A stretch of DNA of 64,000 nt from Nocardia brevicatena NBRC 12119 (GCF_000308495.1 NZ_BAFU01000044.1:124001-188000); one strand, 5' to 3'. Numbered from the stretch's first letter, positions 7,756-16,189 are shown. A program made the numbers and translations. The notes: generated from the letters alone by a model not told the origin.

Positions 7756-8139
7756 CTATTCGGCGGACTGGCCGTTCTTCGTCTGCTGGTCGGCGATCTG
7801 CCGGCGAACCTCGTCCATATCCAGTGCCTTCACCTGGGTCACCAGATCCTCCAGTGCGGCGGGCGGCAGTGCGCCCGGCTGCGCGAAGACCAGCACGCCT
7901 TCGCGGAAGGCCATGATGGTCGGGATGGACTGGATATTGGCGGCCGCCGCCAATCCCTGCTCGGCCTCGGTATCGACCTTGCCGTGCACCACATCGGGGT
8001 GCTTCTCCGACGACGCCTCGAAGGTCGGCGCGAAGCTGCGGCACGGGCCGCACCAGGAGGCCCAGAAATCGACGAGTACCACGTCGTTTCCGGTGACGAT
8101 CTCATCGAAGTTCTGCTGTGTCAGCGTCTGGGTGGCCAT
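7756..8139 (-). CDS. trxA: Thioredoxin
   Basis: A small disulfide reductase of the cytoplasm that passes electrons from thioredoxin reductase to protein disulfides. The active site WCGPC is at residues 29-33, after the typical strand VVLVDFWAS. The cis-proline loop is SIPTIMAFREG (about 71-81). At 127 aa it is about 20 residues longer than a minimal thioredoxin, with a charged C-terminal tail (DEVRRQIADQQTKNGQ). The GAGAGG motif upstream of ATG 8139 supports the start. No reductase gene is adjacent. Confidence 0.95.
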   Translation of the reverse strand: MATQTLTQQNFDEIVTGNDVVLVDFWASWCGPCRSFAPTFEASSEKHPDVVHGKVDTEAEQGLAAAANIQSIPTIMAFREGVLVFAQPGALPPAALEDLVTQVKALDMDEVRRQIADQQTKNGQSAE

Positions 8140-8334
8140 GGCGTCCTCTCATCTCGGTATGCGGTGCAACGCCGACGCCGGCCGCGATGTTCCACAGCGG
8201 TGTCGGACGCCGCGGGTGGTCGGGTCCTGTTCGAGCGATCGGCCGGTCGAGGTGACGATCACCCATCGTGTCGAACGGGCCGCCGAACTGCGCCCGGCGT
8301 GGTTACGCCCGGCTACCTCCTGTGACGCCGATGC

Positions 8335-8877
8335 TCACCCGACCTGGGTGACCGGCCATGCTCGCCGCTGATCACCGTCCCATCTCCGGATACCCACCAC
8401 CGTAGCCGTGGAATCCCGATCGGAGGCCACCGCCTGTACCGCCTCGCCGAGTCGATGCGGCAGGATGCGCCGGGCCAGGGTGATATGGGGTGTCCAGTGA
8501 TCCGGTCGTAGATTCGCCGGTATCCCGGGGCACGGCTCCAGGATCTGGTACACCCGTCGGTGCCAGCCCAGCAGTGGTTCGGACGGAACCACCAGCCGCA
8601 CCAGGATGGGCCGCCGGGCACCGAAGATCAGCACCCCGCCCAACCGTACCGGGAACGGCCGGAACTGCAGGACTTCGAGTTCGTTCTCGATCCGCGGCCG
8701 GATCTGCCGGGCAACGCCCACCGTGATGTGCGGTCGGTGCCGTTGGGCCTCCGGGCCGCGATTGGTGGAATTACCGCTTCCGAGGCTGGGCAGCCCGGCC
8801 TCGGTGAGCAGGTTCCACTGCTGCCGGATCGCTCCCTCCGCCGTCTCGTCCAGCACGAGTTCGACCGACTGCACCAT
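8335..8877 (-). CDS. 2H phosphoesterase / 2'-5' RNA ligase family protein
   Basis: The 180-residue protein carries the two HxT motifs that define the 2H superfamily: RPHITVGV (about residues 48-55) and WTPHITLAR (about 129-137). These histidines act on 2',3'-cyclic or 2'-5' phosphodiester ends of RNA or nucleotides. The fold order (strand-rich first lobe, RLGGVLIFGARRP in the middle, second HxT, closing lobe) fits LigT/ThpR-like proteins. The physiological substrate is unknown. It reads in the same direction as thioredoxin but with a 195-bp gap, so it is probably a separate unit, and it is divergent from the SPFH gene. Confidence 0.88.
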   Translation of the reverse strand: MVQSVELVLDETAEGAIRQQWNLLTEAGLPSLGSGNSTNRGPEAQRHRPHITVGVARQIRPRIENELEVLQFRPFPVRLGGVLIFGARRPILVRLVVPSEPLLGWHRRVYQILEPCPGIPANLRPDHWTPHITLARRILPHRLGEAVQAVASDRDSTATVVGIRRWDGDQRRAWPVTQVG

Positions 8878-8944
8878 GTCGTGAGCTTATGTGCTGTGGC
8901 GGATCGGGGCGGTTCGGCGAGGACTATCGCGTTCGCTAGCGTAA

Positions 8945-8972
8945 TGATATTGTGGTGATATCACTTTGATAG
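8945..8972 (+). promoter_or_regulatory. Three TGATA(T/G) half-sites at exact 11-bp spacing upstream of the SPFH gene
   Basis: TGATAT at 8945, TGATAT at 8956 and TGATAG at 8967 repeat every 11 bp, that is on one face of the helix. The middle site sits in a perfect palindrome GTGATATCAC (8955-8964). Phased half-sites are typical operators for ribbon-helix-helix repressors, and such a gene lies two genes downstream at 9878. Confidence 0.6.
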
Positions 8973-8983
8973 TGGAGGATGTC

Positions 8984-9868
8984 ATGGAGTTTCGGAACGC
9001 TGCGCGGGCCAACGGGTTCGTGGTGCTACTGGTGTGGTTGGTGCCGTTCGTCGCGCTGACCGTGGCCGCGGTATTGGGATTCATCGCCGCCGGGCGCGAC
9101 CACAACGCGGGAGCGCTGGCCGGGGCCATCGCGGCCTGTGTGCTGTTGGTGCTGCTGCTGTTCGCAATCACCGGGTTGACCGTGGTGAATCCGAACGAGG
9201 CCAAGGTGGTGCAGTTCTTCGGCCGGTATATCGGCTCGGTCGGCGAGCCCGGCTTCTTCTCGGTGCTGCCGCTGACCGATCGGCGCAGTATCTCGCTGCG
9301 GGTGCGCAACTTCGAGACGCAGAAACTCAAGGTCAACGATGCCGACGGCAATCCGGTCGAGATCGCCGCAGTGGTGGTGTACCGGGTAGTCGACAGCTTC
9401 AAGGCGGCCTTCGCCGTCGATGACTACGAGGAATATGTGGCCACCCAGTCCGAGGCCGCGGTGCGTCATCTGGCCACCACCCACCCCTACGACGCGCACG
9501 AGGCCGATCGGACCAGCCTGCGCGACGGTACGGAGGTCGCCGAGGAACTGACCGTCGAACTGCGGGAACGCACCGAGACCGCCGGAATCGAGATCATCGA
9601 GGCCCGGATCACCCACCTGGCCTATGCTCCGGAGATCGCGCAGGCGATGCTGGTGCGCCAGCAGGCCGCGCAGGTGGTGGCCGCCCGCGCCCGGATCGTC
9701 GAAGGCGCGGTGGGCATGGTGGGTCTGGCGCTGGAACGGCTGGTCGAAGAGGGCATGGTGGATCTGGACGAGGAACGAAAGGCCGCCATGGTGTCGAATC
9801 TGCTGGTCGTCCTGTGTGGGGACCGGCCGACCCAGCCCGTGGTCAACGCCGGATCCCTCTACGCCTGA
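8984..9868 (+). CDS. SPFH/Band 7 domain membrane protein (stomatin-like)
   Basis: A 294-residue membrane-anchored SPFH protein. Two N-terminal hydrophobic segments (about 11-36 and 45-66) are followed by the Band 7 domain beginning [20 protein letters not shown] and running through [19 protein letters not shown], then a helical C-terminal part ([18 protein letters not shown]). Such proteins form large membrane-associated rings and organise membrane microdomains. The frame is open from 8966, but ATG 8984 has GGAGG at 8974-8978 with 5 nt spacing. It is followed 9 bp later by a ribbon-helix-helix gene, so the two are probably co-transcribed. Confidence 0.9.
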   Translation: MEFRNAARANGFVVLLVWLVPFVALTVAAVLGFIAAGRDHNAGALAGAIAACVLLVLLLFAITGLTVVNPNEAKVVQFFGRYIGSVGEPGFFSVLPLTDRRSISLRVRNFETQKLKVNDADGNPVEIAAVVVYRVVDSFKAAFAVDDYEEYVATQSEAAVRHLATTHPYDAHEADRTSLRDGTEVAEELTVELRERTETAGIEIIEARITHLAYAPEIAQAMLVRQQAAQVVAARARIVEGAVGMVGLALERLVEEGMVDLDEERKAAMVSNLLVVLCGDRPTQPVVNAGSLYA

Positions 9869-9877
9869 CCGCCACCG

Positions 9878-10048
9878 ATGGCCGATCGCAAGAAGGTGCT
9901 GCTACGGCTCGACCCGGCCGTATACGACGCCCTCGCCCGGTGGGCGGCCGACGACCTGCGCAGCGTCAACGCGCAGATCGAGTTCGCCCTCCGGCTGGCG
10001 CTCGAACAGGCGGGACGTAAACCGCGCACCGGCCGCGGGGACTCCTGA
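9878..10048 (+). CDS. Arc-like ribbon-helix-helix DNA-binding protein, 56 aa
   Basis: A short ORF of 56 residues with an Arc/MetJ-type fold: an N-terminal basic strand [15 protein letters not shown] (the two-stranded ribbon that enters the major groove), helix 1 LARWAADDL, the turn RSVNAQIE, and helix 2 [11 protein letters not shown], then a basic tail. ATG 9878 is 9 bp after the SPFH stop. The family binds DNA as dimers on short phased half-sites, which matches the 11-bp repeats upstream of the SPFH gene; autoregulation is inferred. It could instead modulate the SPFH protein directly. It ends just before the stem-loop at 10049. Confidence 0.8.
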   Translation: MADRKKVLLRLDPAVYDALARWAADDLRSVNAQIEFALRLALEQAGRKPRTGRGDS

Positions 10049-10085
10049 GCGACCGCCCGGACCGCGAAAGCGGCCGGGCGGTCGC
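10049..10085. terminator. Convergent stem-loop with GAAA tetraloop
   Basis: 12 bp (10049-10060 with 10074-10085) plus 4 bp beyond a bulged A (10062-10065 with 10070-10073), capped by GAAA. It is placed between the ribbon-helix-helix gene and the minus-strand methyltransferase. Confidence 0.75.
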
Positions 10086-10090
10086 GGCCG

Positions 10091-10939
10091 TCAGCTCGGT
10101 TTGTGGCTGACGAAGATCGCGGTGCCGGGGAAGTACTGTCCCCGCAGTGGGCTCCACTGGCCCCATTCACGGTCCAGCCACTCCGGCCATTCCGGTTCCA
10201 CGATGTCGTCCAGCACCAACCCGGCACCCACGATCTCCCGTACCCGGTCGCCGATGGTGCGGTGATGTTCCACATAGACAGGGTTGCCGTCGCCGTCGAC
10301 CTCGGTATAGGGGGTGCGGTCGAAGTACGGCACGGTGGCGACGAGCCCCGTCGGCCCCGGATCGTCGGGGAAGATCCACCGCATCGGATGGTTCACCGAG
10401 AAAACCCACCGCCCGCCGGGCCGCAGGACCCGGGCGACCTCCCGCATCACCAGCGCGGAATCGGCGACGAACGGCACCGCGCCGAATGCCGAACACGCCA
10501 GATCGAACGATTCGTCCGCGAACGGCAGCGACTCCGCGTCGGCCTGGACGAGCGGTACCCGCGGTCCGCCCCGTGCCATGGCGGCCAGCCCGCGGGAGAG
10601 CATCCCCATCGAGAGGTCCAGTCCCACCGCCGCGGCGCCCTGCCCGGCCAACCAGCGGGAACACGGCGCCGACCCGCAGCCGATCTCGAGTGCTCGTTTG
10701 CCCGCCACCTCGCCGAGCAGCCCCATATCGCCCTCGTGCAGGCCCTCCGGACACCAGATGAATTCGCCGCCGAGGGAGTCCACGCCCAGGAATTCGGCAT
10801 GGGCGTCGTGGTACTGCTCGACGTCGGCATCCCACCAGCGGCGGCTCGCGCGCCGGCTGTCGGTGGAGCCGATCCGGTCTCGGCCTACCCCCGCGGTTCC
10901 CAACTGTGCGTTTGCCAGCGCATGGCGTTCTTCCGGCAT
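10091..10939 (-). CDS. Class I SAM-dependent methyltransferase
   Basis: A 282-residue methyltransferase with motif I ALEIGCGSAPCSRWLAGQG (about 84-102), acidic motif II AVGLDLS, motif III PLVQADAESLPFADESFD and the Methyltransf_11 post-motif VMREVARVLRPGGRWVFSVNHP. The N-terminal cap (SRRWWDADVEQYHDAHAEFLG) resembles a mycobacterial family of uncharacterised methyltransferases. The acceptor substrate is unknown. It is convergent with the SPFH unit and divergent from rpsA, with about 200 bp between the two start codons holding the rpsA promoter. Confidence 0.88.
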   Translation of the reverse strand: MPEERHALANAQLGTAGVGRDRIGSTDSRRASRRWWDADVEQYHDAHAEFLGVDSLGGEFIWCPEGLHEGDMGLLGEVAGKRALEIGCGSAPCSRWLAGQGAAAVGLDLSMGMLSRGLAAMARGGPRVPLVQADAESLPFADESFDLACSAFGAVPFVADSALVMREVARVLRPGGRWVFSVNHPMRWIFPDDPGPTGLVATVPYFDRTPYTEVDGDGNPVYVEHHRTIGDRVREIVGAGLVLDDIVEPEWPEWLDREWGQWSPLRGQYFPGTAIFVSHKPS

Positions 10940-11007
10940 CGGGCGATACTATGTGGAACGTTTTCGGTGGATGTAGGGAAGGTCCTCGGCGCGCCGTAGG
11001 GACCGGT

Positions 11008-11037
11008 TTGCCCGCCTCGCCGAAGGTCGCGTACGCT
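11008..11037 (+). promoter_or_regulatory. Promoter TTGCCC-N18-TACGCT of rpsA
   Basis: A -35-like TTGCCC (11008-11013) and -10 TACGCT (11032-11037) are separated by 18 nt. The predicted transcript starts near 11044 and would have a leader of about 95 nt before the rpsA ATG. Confidence 0.5.
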
Positions 11038-11139
11038 GAACGCGCGAATGATCACACCATATGCAGAGTGGTGTATCGCAGCGTACCGAAAGTTCCAATG
11101 TCCGCAACCGACCACAATCCGTCCGGAGCAAACCGCCAC

Positions 11140-12603
11140 ATGCCCACCACCATCACCTCGCCGCAGGTAGCCGTCAACGATATCGGCTCCGCCGAGGACT
11201 TCCTCGCCGCCATCGACGCCACGATCAAGTACTTCAACGACGGCGATATCGTCGAAGGAACCATCGTCAAGGTCGATCGTGACGAGGTTCTGCTCGACAT
11301 CGGCTACAAGACCGAGGGCGTCATCCCCTCCCGTGAGCTCTCCATCAAGCACGATGTCGACCCCAACGAGGTCGTTTCCGTGGGCGATGAGGTGGAGGCG
11401 CTCGTCCTCACCAAGGAGGACAAGGAAGGCCGCCTGATCCTGTCGAAGAAACGGGCGCAGTACGAGCGCGCGTGGGGCACCATCGAGGAGCTCAAGGAGA
11501 AGGACGAGGCCGTTCGCGGCACCGTGATCGAGGTCGTCAAGGGCGGTCTGATCCTCGATATCGGTCTGCGCGGCTTCCTGCCTGCCTCGCTGGTGGAGAT
11601 GCGTCGGGTACGTGATCTGCAGCCGTATGTCGGCAAGGAGATCGAGGCGAAGATCATCGAGCTGGACAAGAACCGCAACAATGTGGTGCTGTCCCGGCGT
11701 GCGTGGCTGGAGCAGACCCAGTCCGAGGTGCGCAGCGAATTCCTGCACCAGCTGCAGAAGGGCCAGGTCCGCAAGGGTGTGGTCTCCTCCATCGTCAACT
11801 TCGGCGCCTTCGTCGACCTGGGCGGTGTCGACGGTCTGGTGCACGTCTCCGAGCTGTCCTGGAAGCACATCGACCACCCGTCCGAGGTCGTCGAGGTGGG
11901 CAACGAGGTCACGGTCGAGGTGCTCGACGTCGATCTGGACCGCGAGCGCGTCTCGTTGTCGCTGAAGGCCACCCAGGAAGACCCGTGGCGGCAGTTCGCC
12001 CGCACCCACGCAATCGGGCAGATCGTGCCGGGCAAGGTCACCAAGCTGGTTCCGTTCGGCGCGTTCGTGCGCGTCGAGGAGGGCATCGAGGGCCTGGTGC
12101 ACATCTCCGAGCTGGCCGAGCGCCATGTCGAGGTGCCGGACCAGGTCGTGGCCGTGGGCGACGACGCGATGGTCAAGGTCATCGACATCGACCTGGAGCG
12201 GCGCCGTATCTCGCTGAGCCTCAAGCAGGCCAACGAGGACTACAGCCCCGAGTTCGACCCGTCGAAGTACGGTATGGCCGACAGCTACGACGAGCAGGGC
12301 AACTACATCTTCCCCGAGGGCTTCGATCCCGAGACCAACGAATGGCTCGAGGGCTTCGAGAAGCAGCGGGAAGAGTGGGAGAACCGCTACGCCGAGGCCG
12401 AACGCCGGCACAAGATGCACACCGCGCAGATGGAGAAGATGACGGCCGACGCCGCGGCCGAGGCCGCGAACGGCGGTGCGGGCAACTACTCCTCCGAGAG
12501 CGGTGCGCAGGCCCCGTCCGGTCAGGCCGAGCCGGCCGGCGGATCGCTGGCCAGCGACGCCCAGCTCGCCGCGCTACGGGAGAAACTGTCCGGTAACGCG
12601 TAA
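11140..12603 (+). CDS. rpsA: 30S ribosomal protein S1
   Basis: Binds mRNA on the 30S subunit and helps initiation. The 487-residue product has four S1 (OB-fold) repeats at about 33-105, 120-185, 205-275 and 290-362, each with the pattern G-x-V/K-G-x-V ... GAFVDLGG or GAFVRVEEG ... GLVHVSELS/GLVHISELA. An acidic and charged C-terminal part follows (EWLEGFEKQREEWENRYAEAE). Length and sequence closely match mycobacterial RpsA (481 aa), the reported pyrazinoic-acid target. The frame is open from 10906 and has another ATG at 11098; I use ATG 11140 because it matches the conserved N-terminus (TSPQVAVNDIG) and has GGAG at 11125-11128. Confidence 0.97.
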   Translation: MPTTITSPQVAVNDIGSAEDFLAAIDATIKYFNDGDIVEGTIVKVDRDEVLLDIGYKTEGVIPSRELSIKHDVDPNEVVSVGDEVEALVLTKEDKEGRLILSKKRAQYERAWGTIEELKEKDEAVRGTVIEVVKGGLILDIGLRGFLPASLVEMRRVRDLQPYVGKEIEAKIIELDKNRNNVVLSRRAWLEQTQSEVRSEFLHQLQKGQVRKGVVSSIVNFGAFVDLGGVDGLVHVSELSWKHIDHPSEVVEVGNEVTVEVLDVDLDRERVSLSLKATQEDPWRQFARTHAIGQIVPGKVTKLVPFGAFVRVEEGIEGLVHISELAERHVEVPDQVVAVGDDAMVKVIDIDLERRRISLSLKQANEDYSPEFDPSKYGMADSYDEQGNYIFPEGFDPETNEWLEGFEKQREEWENRYAEAERRHKMHTAQMEKMTADAAAEAANGGAGNYSSESGAQAPSGQAEPAGGSLASDAQLAALREKLSGNA

Positions 12604-12606
12604 ACC

Positions 12607-12630
12607 CGCGGCGGGTATCCGCCCGCCGCG
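12607..12630 (+). terminator. First stem-loop after rpsA
   Basis: A 9-bp GC stem (12607-12615 with 12622-12630) with a 6-nt loop begins 4 nt after the rpsA stop codon. It lacks a U-tract. Confidence 0.6.
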
Positions 12631-12723
12631 ATCGGCACAACACGCGAAGGCCCCGGTCTATCGAGGGTAGGTTCCAGGGGCATCGCAACACCGCTTGGTT
12701 CAGGTGGTCGGTAGATCACGCAG

Positions 12724-12756
12724 ACGCTCGGCCGGGATATCCCGGCCGAGCGTTTT
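12724..12756 (+). terminator. Intrinsic terminator with U-tract
   Basis: A perfect 13-bp stem (12724-12736 with 12741-12753), an ATAT loop, and TTTT at 12753-12756: the best classical Rho-independent terminator in the window. It lies 120 bp after rpsA. TAGGTT at 12668-12673 could be a -10 for a small RNA of about 80 nt ending here. Confidence 0.8.
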
Positions 12757-12921
12757 GCGTGGGCGGTCGTCGAGCTGCCGGGTGCACATGTTCGAGTTCT
12801 TCGGGTGGGTGGACGCCGAGGTCGCGGCCTCGAGGAAGAAAACGGCCGGCTCGGTTGGCGCTACCGCCGGATTCCGCGTGGATGCTCCTCACCTCCTGGA
12901 CTGCGGCCGAGGACGTGGTAG
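12757..12921. other. Gap between terminator and P450 gene
   Basis: No supported gene. A 45-codon frame starting ATG 12788 (beginning MFEFFGWVDAEVAASRKK) lacks a ribosome site and recognisable similarity; it may be a gene remnant or chance. Confidence 0.3.
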
Positions 12922-14205
12922 CTAGTTGGTGGATAGCTTGGCAGGCATAGAGCGGTAGGCGTGCAGATTCCGCAGGGGATGAGGGATCGGCGGGCCGTCC
13001 AGGCGCAGATTCGGATACCGGTCGAAGAGCGTTCGCAGCGCGATGGTGCCCTCCAGTCGGGCCAACCTGGCTCCCAGACAGCCGTGTATCCCGCTGCTGA
13101 ACGCGAGATGTTCCGTGGCGTTGTCCCTGGTCACGTTGAATTGTTGGGGATCGGGGAAGACTGCGGGGTCGTTGTTGGCGCCCGCCAACGACAGTAGGAC
13201 CAGGGAACCCGATTTGATGCGCTGATCAGCGATGTCGACGTCGCAGTTCGCGACCCGGCCGGTCATCCGCACAGGACCGTCGTAGCGCAGGATTTCCTCG
13301 ACTGCGTTCGGCCACAGCCCCGGCTGCGCGGTCAGCAGTTTCAGCTGGTCTGGGTGGCGTGTCAATAGGACGATTCCGTTGCCGAGCATGTTCACCGTCG
13401 TCAAGAATCCGGCGTCCAGTAGCAGGGCCGCGTTGGCCACCTGCTCGCGGCGGCTGAGCTCGCCACCTGCCACCAGCATGCCGAGTACATCGTTGTTCGG
13501 TTCGGCGGTGAGTCCGTCGAAGTAGTGGTCGAAGTATTGCTTGACCTCGACGAGGTCTTCCATGGCGTGACGGTAGGTGGTCCAGGCCAGGCCTCGTTCG
13601 AGCAACGGCGCGCCGGTGTTTCCCCATTTCAGCAAGGTCGAATGCATATCGGCCGGCAATCCGAGAATCTCGGCGATGACAGTGACGGGCAGCTGTGCGG
13701 AGAAGTCGTTGATCAGATCCGGGCGAGGCTTCGATTCCAGGTGTTCGAGTAGGTTTTCGGTCACTTCTGCAATTCGATCCTCCAGCGTGGCAATCGCCTT
13801 CGGGCCGAATGCCTGCCGGACCGAGCGTCGGTACCGGGTGTGATCCGGCGGGTCGGTCACCAGCATCGAGGGTGGTTCCGTGAGGTTGGGAAGTCCCGGA
13901 TCCGTCTTGGTCAGCGTCCAGCGGATCGGCTTCGGCAGGGCCGGATGATTGGGCGTCACCACACCGAAGCGTCGGTCTCGCAGGATGAGTCGGCACAGTT
14001 CGTGGTCCGCGGTTACGTGTACCCCCGACATCCTGGGAATTCGGCCCCGCCGCCGGATCTCCTCGATGTACGGCGACGAGCCGAGCAAGCGATCCTGACC
14101 GACGGCGATTTGCCCGAGAGGATCACCTCGACGCGCCGACCACTGAAGATAGGTCCGTAACAGGCCGTGAGTGAGCAGCCACCGAATCCACGTACGAGTC
14201 AACAT
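12922..14205 (-). CDS. Cytochrome P450
   Basis: A 427-residue soluble haem monooxygenase. Visible motifs are the I-helix oxygen-binding region (LLLDAGFLTTVNMLGNG, the A-G-x-x-T signature), the ExxR pair in EEILRYDG, and the haem-ligand loop AFSSGIHGCLGARLARLE with Cys376. The loop has Ser instead of the usual second Gly of FGxGxHxC, a modest deviation. Phe and Arg of the helix C region appear in PPDHTRYRRSVRQAF. The frame is open from 14238, but ATG 14205 has AGGAGG (plus strand 14211-14216) 5 nt upstream. Substrate is unknown; a decayed GMC oxidoreductase and an SDR adjoin, suggesting a former oxidative pathway. No ferredoxin gene is near. Confidence 0.92.
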   Translation of the reverse strand: MLTRTWIRWLLTHGLLRTYLQWSARRGDPLGQIAVGQDRLLGSSPYIEEIRRRGRIPRMSGVHVTADHELCRLILRDRRFGVVTPNHPALPKPIRWTLTKTDPGLPNLTEPPSMLVTDPPDHTRYRRSVRQAFGPKAIATLEDRIAEVTENLLEHLESKPRPDLINDFSAQLPVTVIAEILGLPADMHSTLLKWGNTGAPLLERGLAWTTYRHAMEDLVEVKQYFDHYFDGLTAEPNNDVLGMLVAGGELSRREQVANAALLLDAGFLTTVNMLGNGIVLLTRHPDQLKLLTAQPGLWPNAVEEILRYDGPVRMTGRVANCDVDIADQRIKSGSLVLLSLAGANNDPAVFPDPQQFNVTRDNATEHLAFSSGIHGCLGARLARLEGTIALRTLFDRYPNLRLDGPPIPHPLRNLHAYRSMPAKLSTN

Positions 14206-14249
14206 TGCCACCTCCTCGCTCCCGGACCCACTGTTCATGATAGAGAGTA

Positions 14250-14649
14250 GCTATGGCATGGCGCTGCTATGGAGCGGTCGGCGGTCGCCGGTGCTGTTCG
14301 AGCCTCGGCGATTCCAACGGCGCGAAGTTCGATCCGAACCAGAACTACCTGCGCTATGTCGAGGGCGCCGGTCGAGACCGGATCTACCCCCGGCCATCGC
14401 GTGGATGCCATCGCCGGAGAACCAGGAGCGTCGGGTCGCTATACCGTCGCCGTGACCAAACTCGTCCCGACCGGTGAGGTGCTCCGCACCCGGACGCTGA
14501 CCTGCGACATACTGTTCCTGGCCGTGGGCCCCATCGGCGCCTCCGAGCTGTTGGTGCGTGCGCGGGCAACAGGCGCGCTGCCGAACCTGGACGAGCACGT
14601 CTCGATGACGCTGGTCACGCCTACCGGTCGCGGTCGCCATGACACGTGA
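14250..14649 (+). pseudogene. Decayed GMC oxidoreductase fragment
   Basis: Two overlapping frames together read like the middle of a cholesterol-oxidase-type GMC flavoprotein. Frame A (from 14253) carries NGAKFDPNQNYLRYVEGA; frame B (from 14269) continues with GHRVDAIAGEPG, then VAVTKLVPTGEVLRTRTLTC and FLAVGPIGASELLVRARATG. The switch falls near 14360-14385, so at least one frameshift is present. The FAD-binding N-terminus and the C-terminal catalytic half are missing. Full-length family members have over 500 residues, so this is a remnant. It starts about 45 bp from the divergent P450 gene. Confidence 0.75.
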
Positions 14650-14682
14650 ATTCTCGGATCCGCCCTTATACAGTCGAGAGCT

Positions 14683-15552
14683 GTGAACGAGACTCCGGCC
14701 ACGAACCGTGGGCGGTCGCTCGCCGAACAGCTGGCGATCCGGCTGCTGTACCCGACATCCCGGCCCACCGAGGAATCATTGCGGGGGGCTGTCGCCGGCA
14801 AGGTGGTGCTGGTGACCGGGGCCTCGCACGGTATCGGCAAGGCCAGTGCGCGGAAGCTGGCCGCGGCGGGCGCGGTGGTGCCGCTGGTGGCCCGTTCCCG
14901 TCCTGAATTGGAACAGCTGGCCGCCGACATCGCGGCCGACGGTGGCACCGCCCACGCGTACGCGACCGACCTGACCGACATGGATGCCGTCGACCTGCTC
15001 GGCCGGACGCTGCTGGCCGAGTACGGGCACATCGATGTCGTGATCAACAACGCGGGAAAGTCGATTCGCCGGCCCATCGCCGAGTCCTACGACCGCTTCC
15101 ACGACTTCACCCGCACTATCGACATCAACTATCTCGGTCCGGTGCGGCTGCTGCTCACTCTGTTACCCCATATGCGCGCACGCAGGCAGGGGCACATCGT
15201 GAATGTCTCCACCTGGGGCGTGCTCATGCCGCCGAGTCCGCGCTGGTCGGCCTACTTCGCCTCGAAAGCGGCCTTCGACGTCTGGCTGCGCAGCGTCGCC
15301 GCCGAAATCGCCGGCGACGATGTCACCACCACCTCGGTCTACATGCCGCTGGTCCATACCAGAATGAGCGCCCCCACCGACTTCAGCCGCATCCCCGGTC
15401 TGACCATCGATGAAGCCTCCGACCTCATCTCCCACGCCGTCACCGCCAAACCCCGCGATATCGCCCCCTGGTGGGCGGTCCGGGTGCAAGCCTGGTCCGC
15501 TGTCCACCGCAACCAGGCCCGGCGCTTTCTGGAACGTAGGTTCCGCCGCTGA
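14683..15552 (+). CDS. Short-chain dehydrogenase/reductase
   Basis: An NAD(P)-dependent oxidoreductase of the classical SDR type, 289 aa. The cofactor motif TGASHGIG is at 45-52, NNAG follows the central strand (VVINNAG), the active-site Ser lies in VNVSTWG, and the YxxxK pair is Tyr191/Lys195 (YFASK). A 30-residue N-terminal extension precedes the Rossmann fold and a basic tail (NQARRFLERRFRR) ends the protein. This form is common in mycolate actinobacteria among lipid and steroid genes. GTG 14683 is used, with a TATACA hexamer at 14667-14672 upstream. Substrate is unknown. Confidence 0.88.
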   Translation: MNETPATNRGRSLAEQLAIRLLYPTSRPTEESLRGAVAGKVVLVTGASHGIGKASARKLAAAGAVVPLVARSRPELEQLAADIAADGGTAHAYATDLTDMDAVDLLGRTLLAEYGHIDVVINNAGKSIRRPIAESYDRFHDFTRTIDINYLGPVRLLLTLLPHMRARRQGHIVNVSTWGVLMPPSPRWSAYFASKAAFDVWLRSVAAEIAGDDVTTTSVYMPLVHTRMSAPTDFSRIPGLTIDEASDLISHAVTAKPRDIAPWWAVRVQAWSAVHRNQARRFLERRFRR

Positions 15553-15743
15553 ACACCGGACCGGGAGTGCGGGGCCCGCACCCGAGGCCCCCGACCCACC
15601 GGGATACCAACTGCCGTGGACTCCGCCGGAACCCGGTCGGTAACCGGCCTCGCCTGATCCGCTACCGGTACTCTCCTGCTCTGTATGGCAGAAGACCCCG
15701 CAAAGATCGAGGCCTTCTGCCGTTTGCGGGGGGATACGCGCGA

Positions 15744-15780
15744 TCGTGGCCCGGTCCCCGGGGAAAGGACCGGGCCACGA
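15744..15780 (-). terminator. 14-bp stem after the 70-aa minus-strand gene
   Basis: Positions 15744-15757 pair perfectly with 15767-15780 around a 9-nt loop. It lies 12 nt past the stop codon of the minus-strand ORF 15793-16005 and about 190 bp from the SDR gene, and so supports that ORF. The rest of 15553-15792 holds nothing I can identify. Confidence 0.7.
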
Positions 15781-15792
15781 CGGGCGCTGCGA

Positions 15793-16005
15793 TCAGCCGG
15801 CGGTTGCCGGTGCCCACCGGGCGCGCGCCGGAACCGGACGCCTGAGGCGGGTGACGAAGCCGTGGCGGGCGGGGACGGTCAGCGCCGCGAACCACGAGCG
15901 TCGATATCTGGCCAGCGCGGCCGCGGCGGCGGGGAACTCGAGACAATACACTCCGTCCGGCATACCCAGTCGGTGTCGACCCGTCGTGCTCTTCCTCGTG
16001 CGCAT
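15793..16005 (-). CDS. Small hypothetical basic protein, 70 aa
   Basis: I do not recognise a family. The 70-residue product is Arg/Ala-rich ([13 protein letters not shown] at the start, a hydrophobic stretch [20 protein letters not shown], then [12 protein letters not shown]), with a predicted helix around 25-45. Support comes from context: ATG 16005 has GGAGG 8 nt upstream, and a 14-bp terminator stem lies 12 nt after the stop. It sits between the SDR gene and coaE on the opposite strand. The longer overlapping minus frame (15662-16045) runs through that terminator and is less likely. Confidence 0.55.
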   Translation of the reverse strand: MRTRKSTTGRHRLGMPDGVYCLEFPAAAAALARYRRSWFAALTVPARHGFVTRLRRPVPARARWAPATAG

Positions 16006-16189
16006 GGCCTGTCCTCCGTCTCGCCGGGTCTTCCTTCTGCTTCACGGGGTGTGTCCTGGACGCGGCCGAAGATTAACCGAACTGTGGTCTTCGGCCCCGT
16101 ATCCATGCCGAAGAATCGCCGCGTCGTATCGGAAAAGTTATTGGCAAACCCCCCGGTATCGAAGCGGCAGCGAATGCGACACTGAGCGC

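Noticed and set aside
15662-16045. 127-codon minus-strand frame near coaE
   Set aside because: It runs through the 14-bp terminator stem and has no ribosome site; the overlapping 70-codon ORF is better supported.
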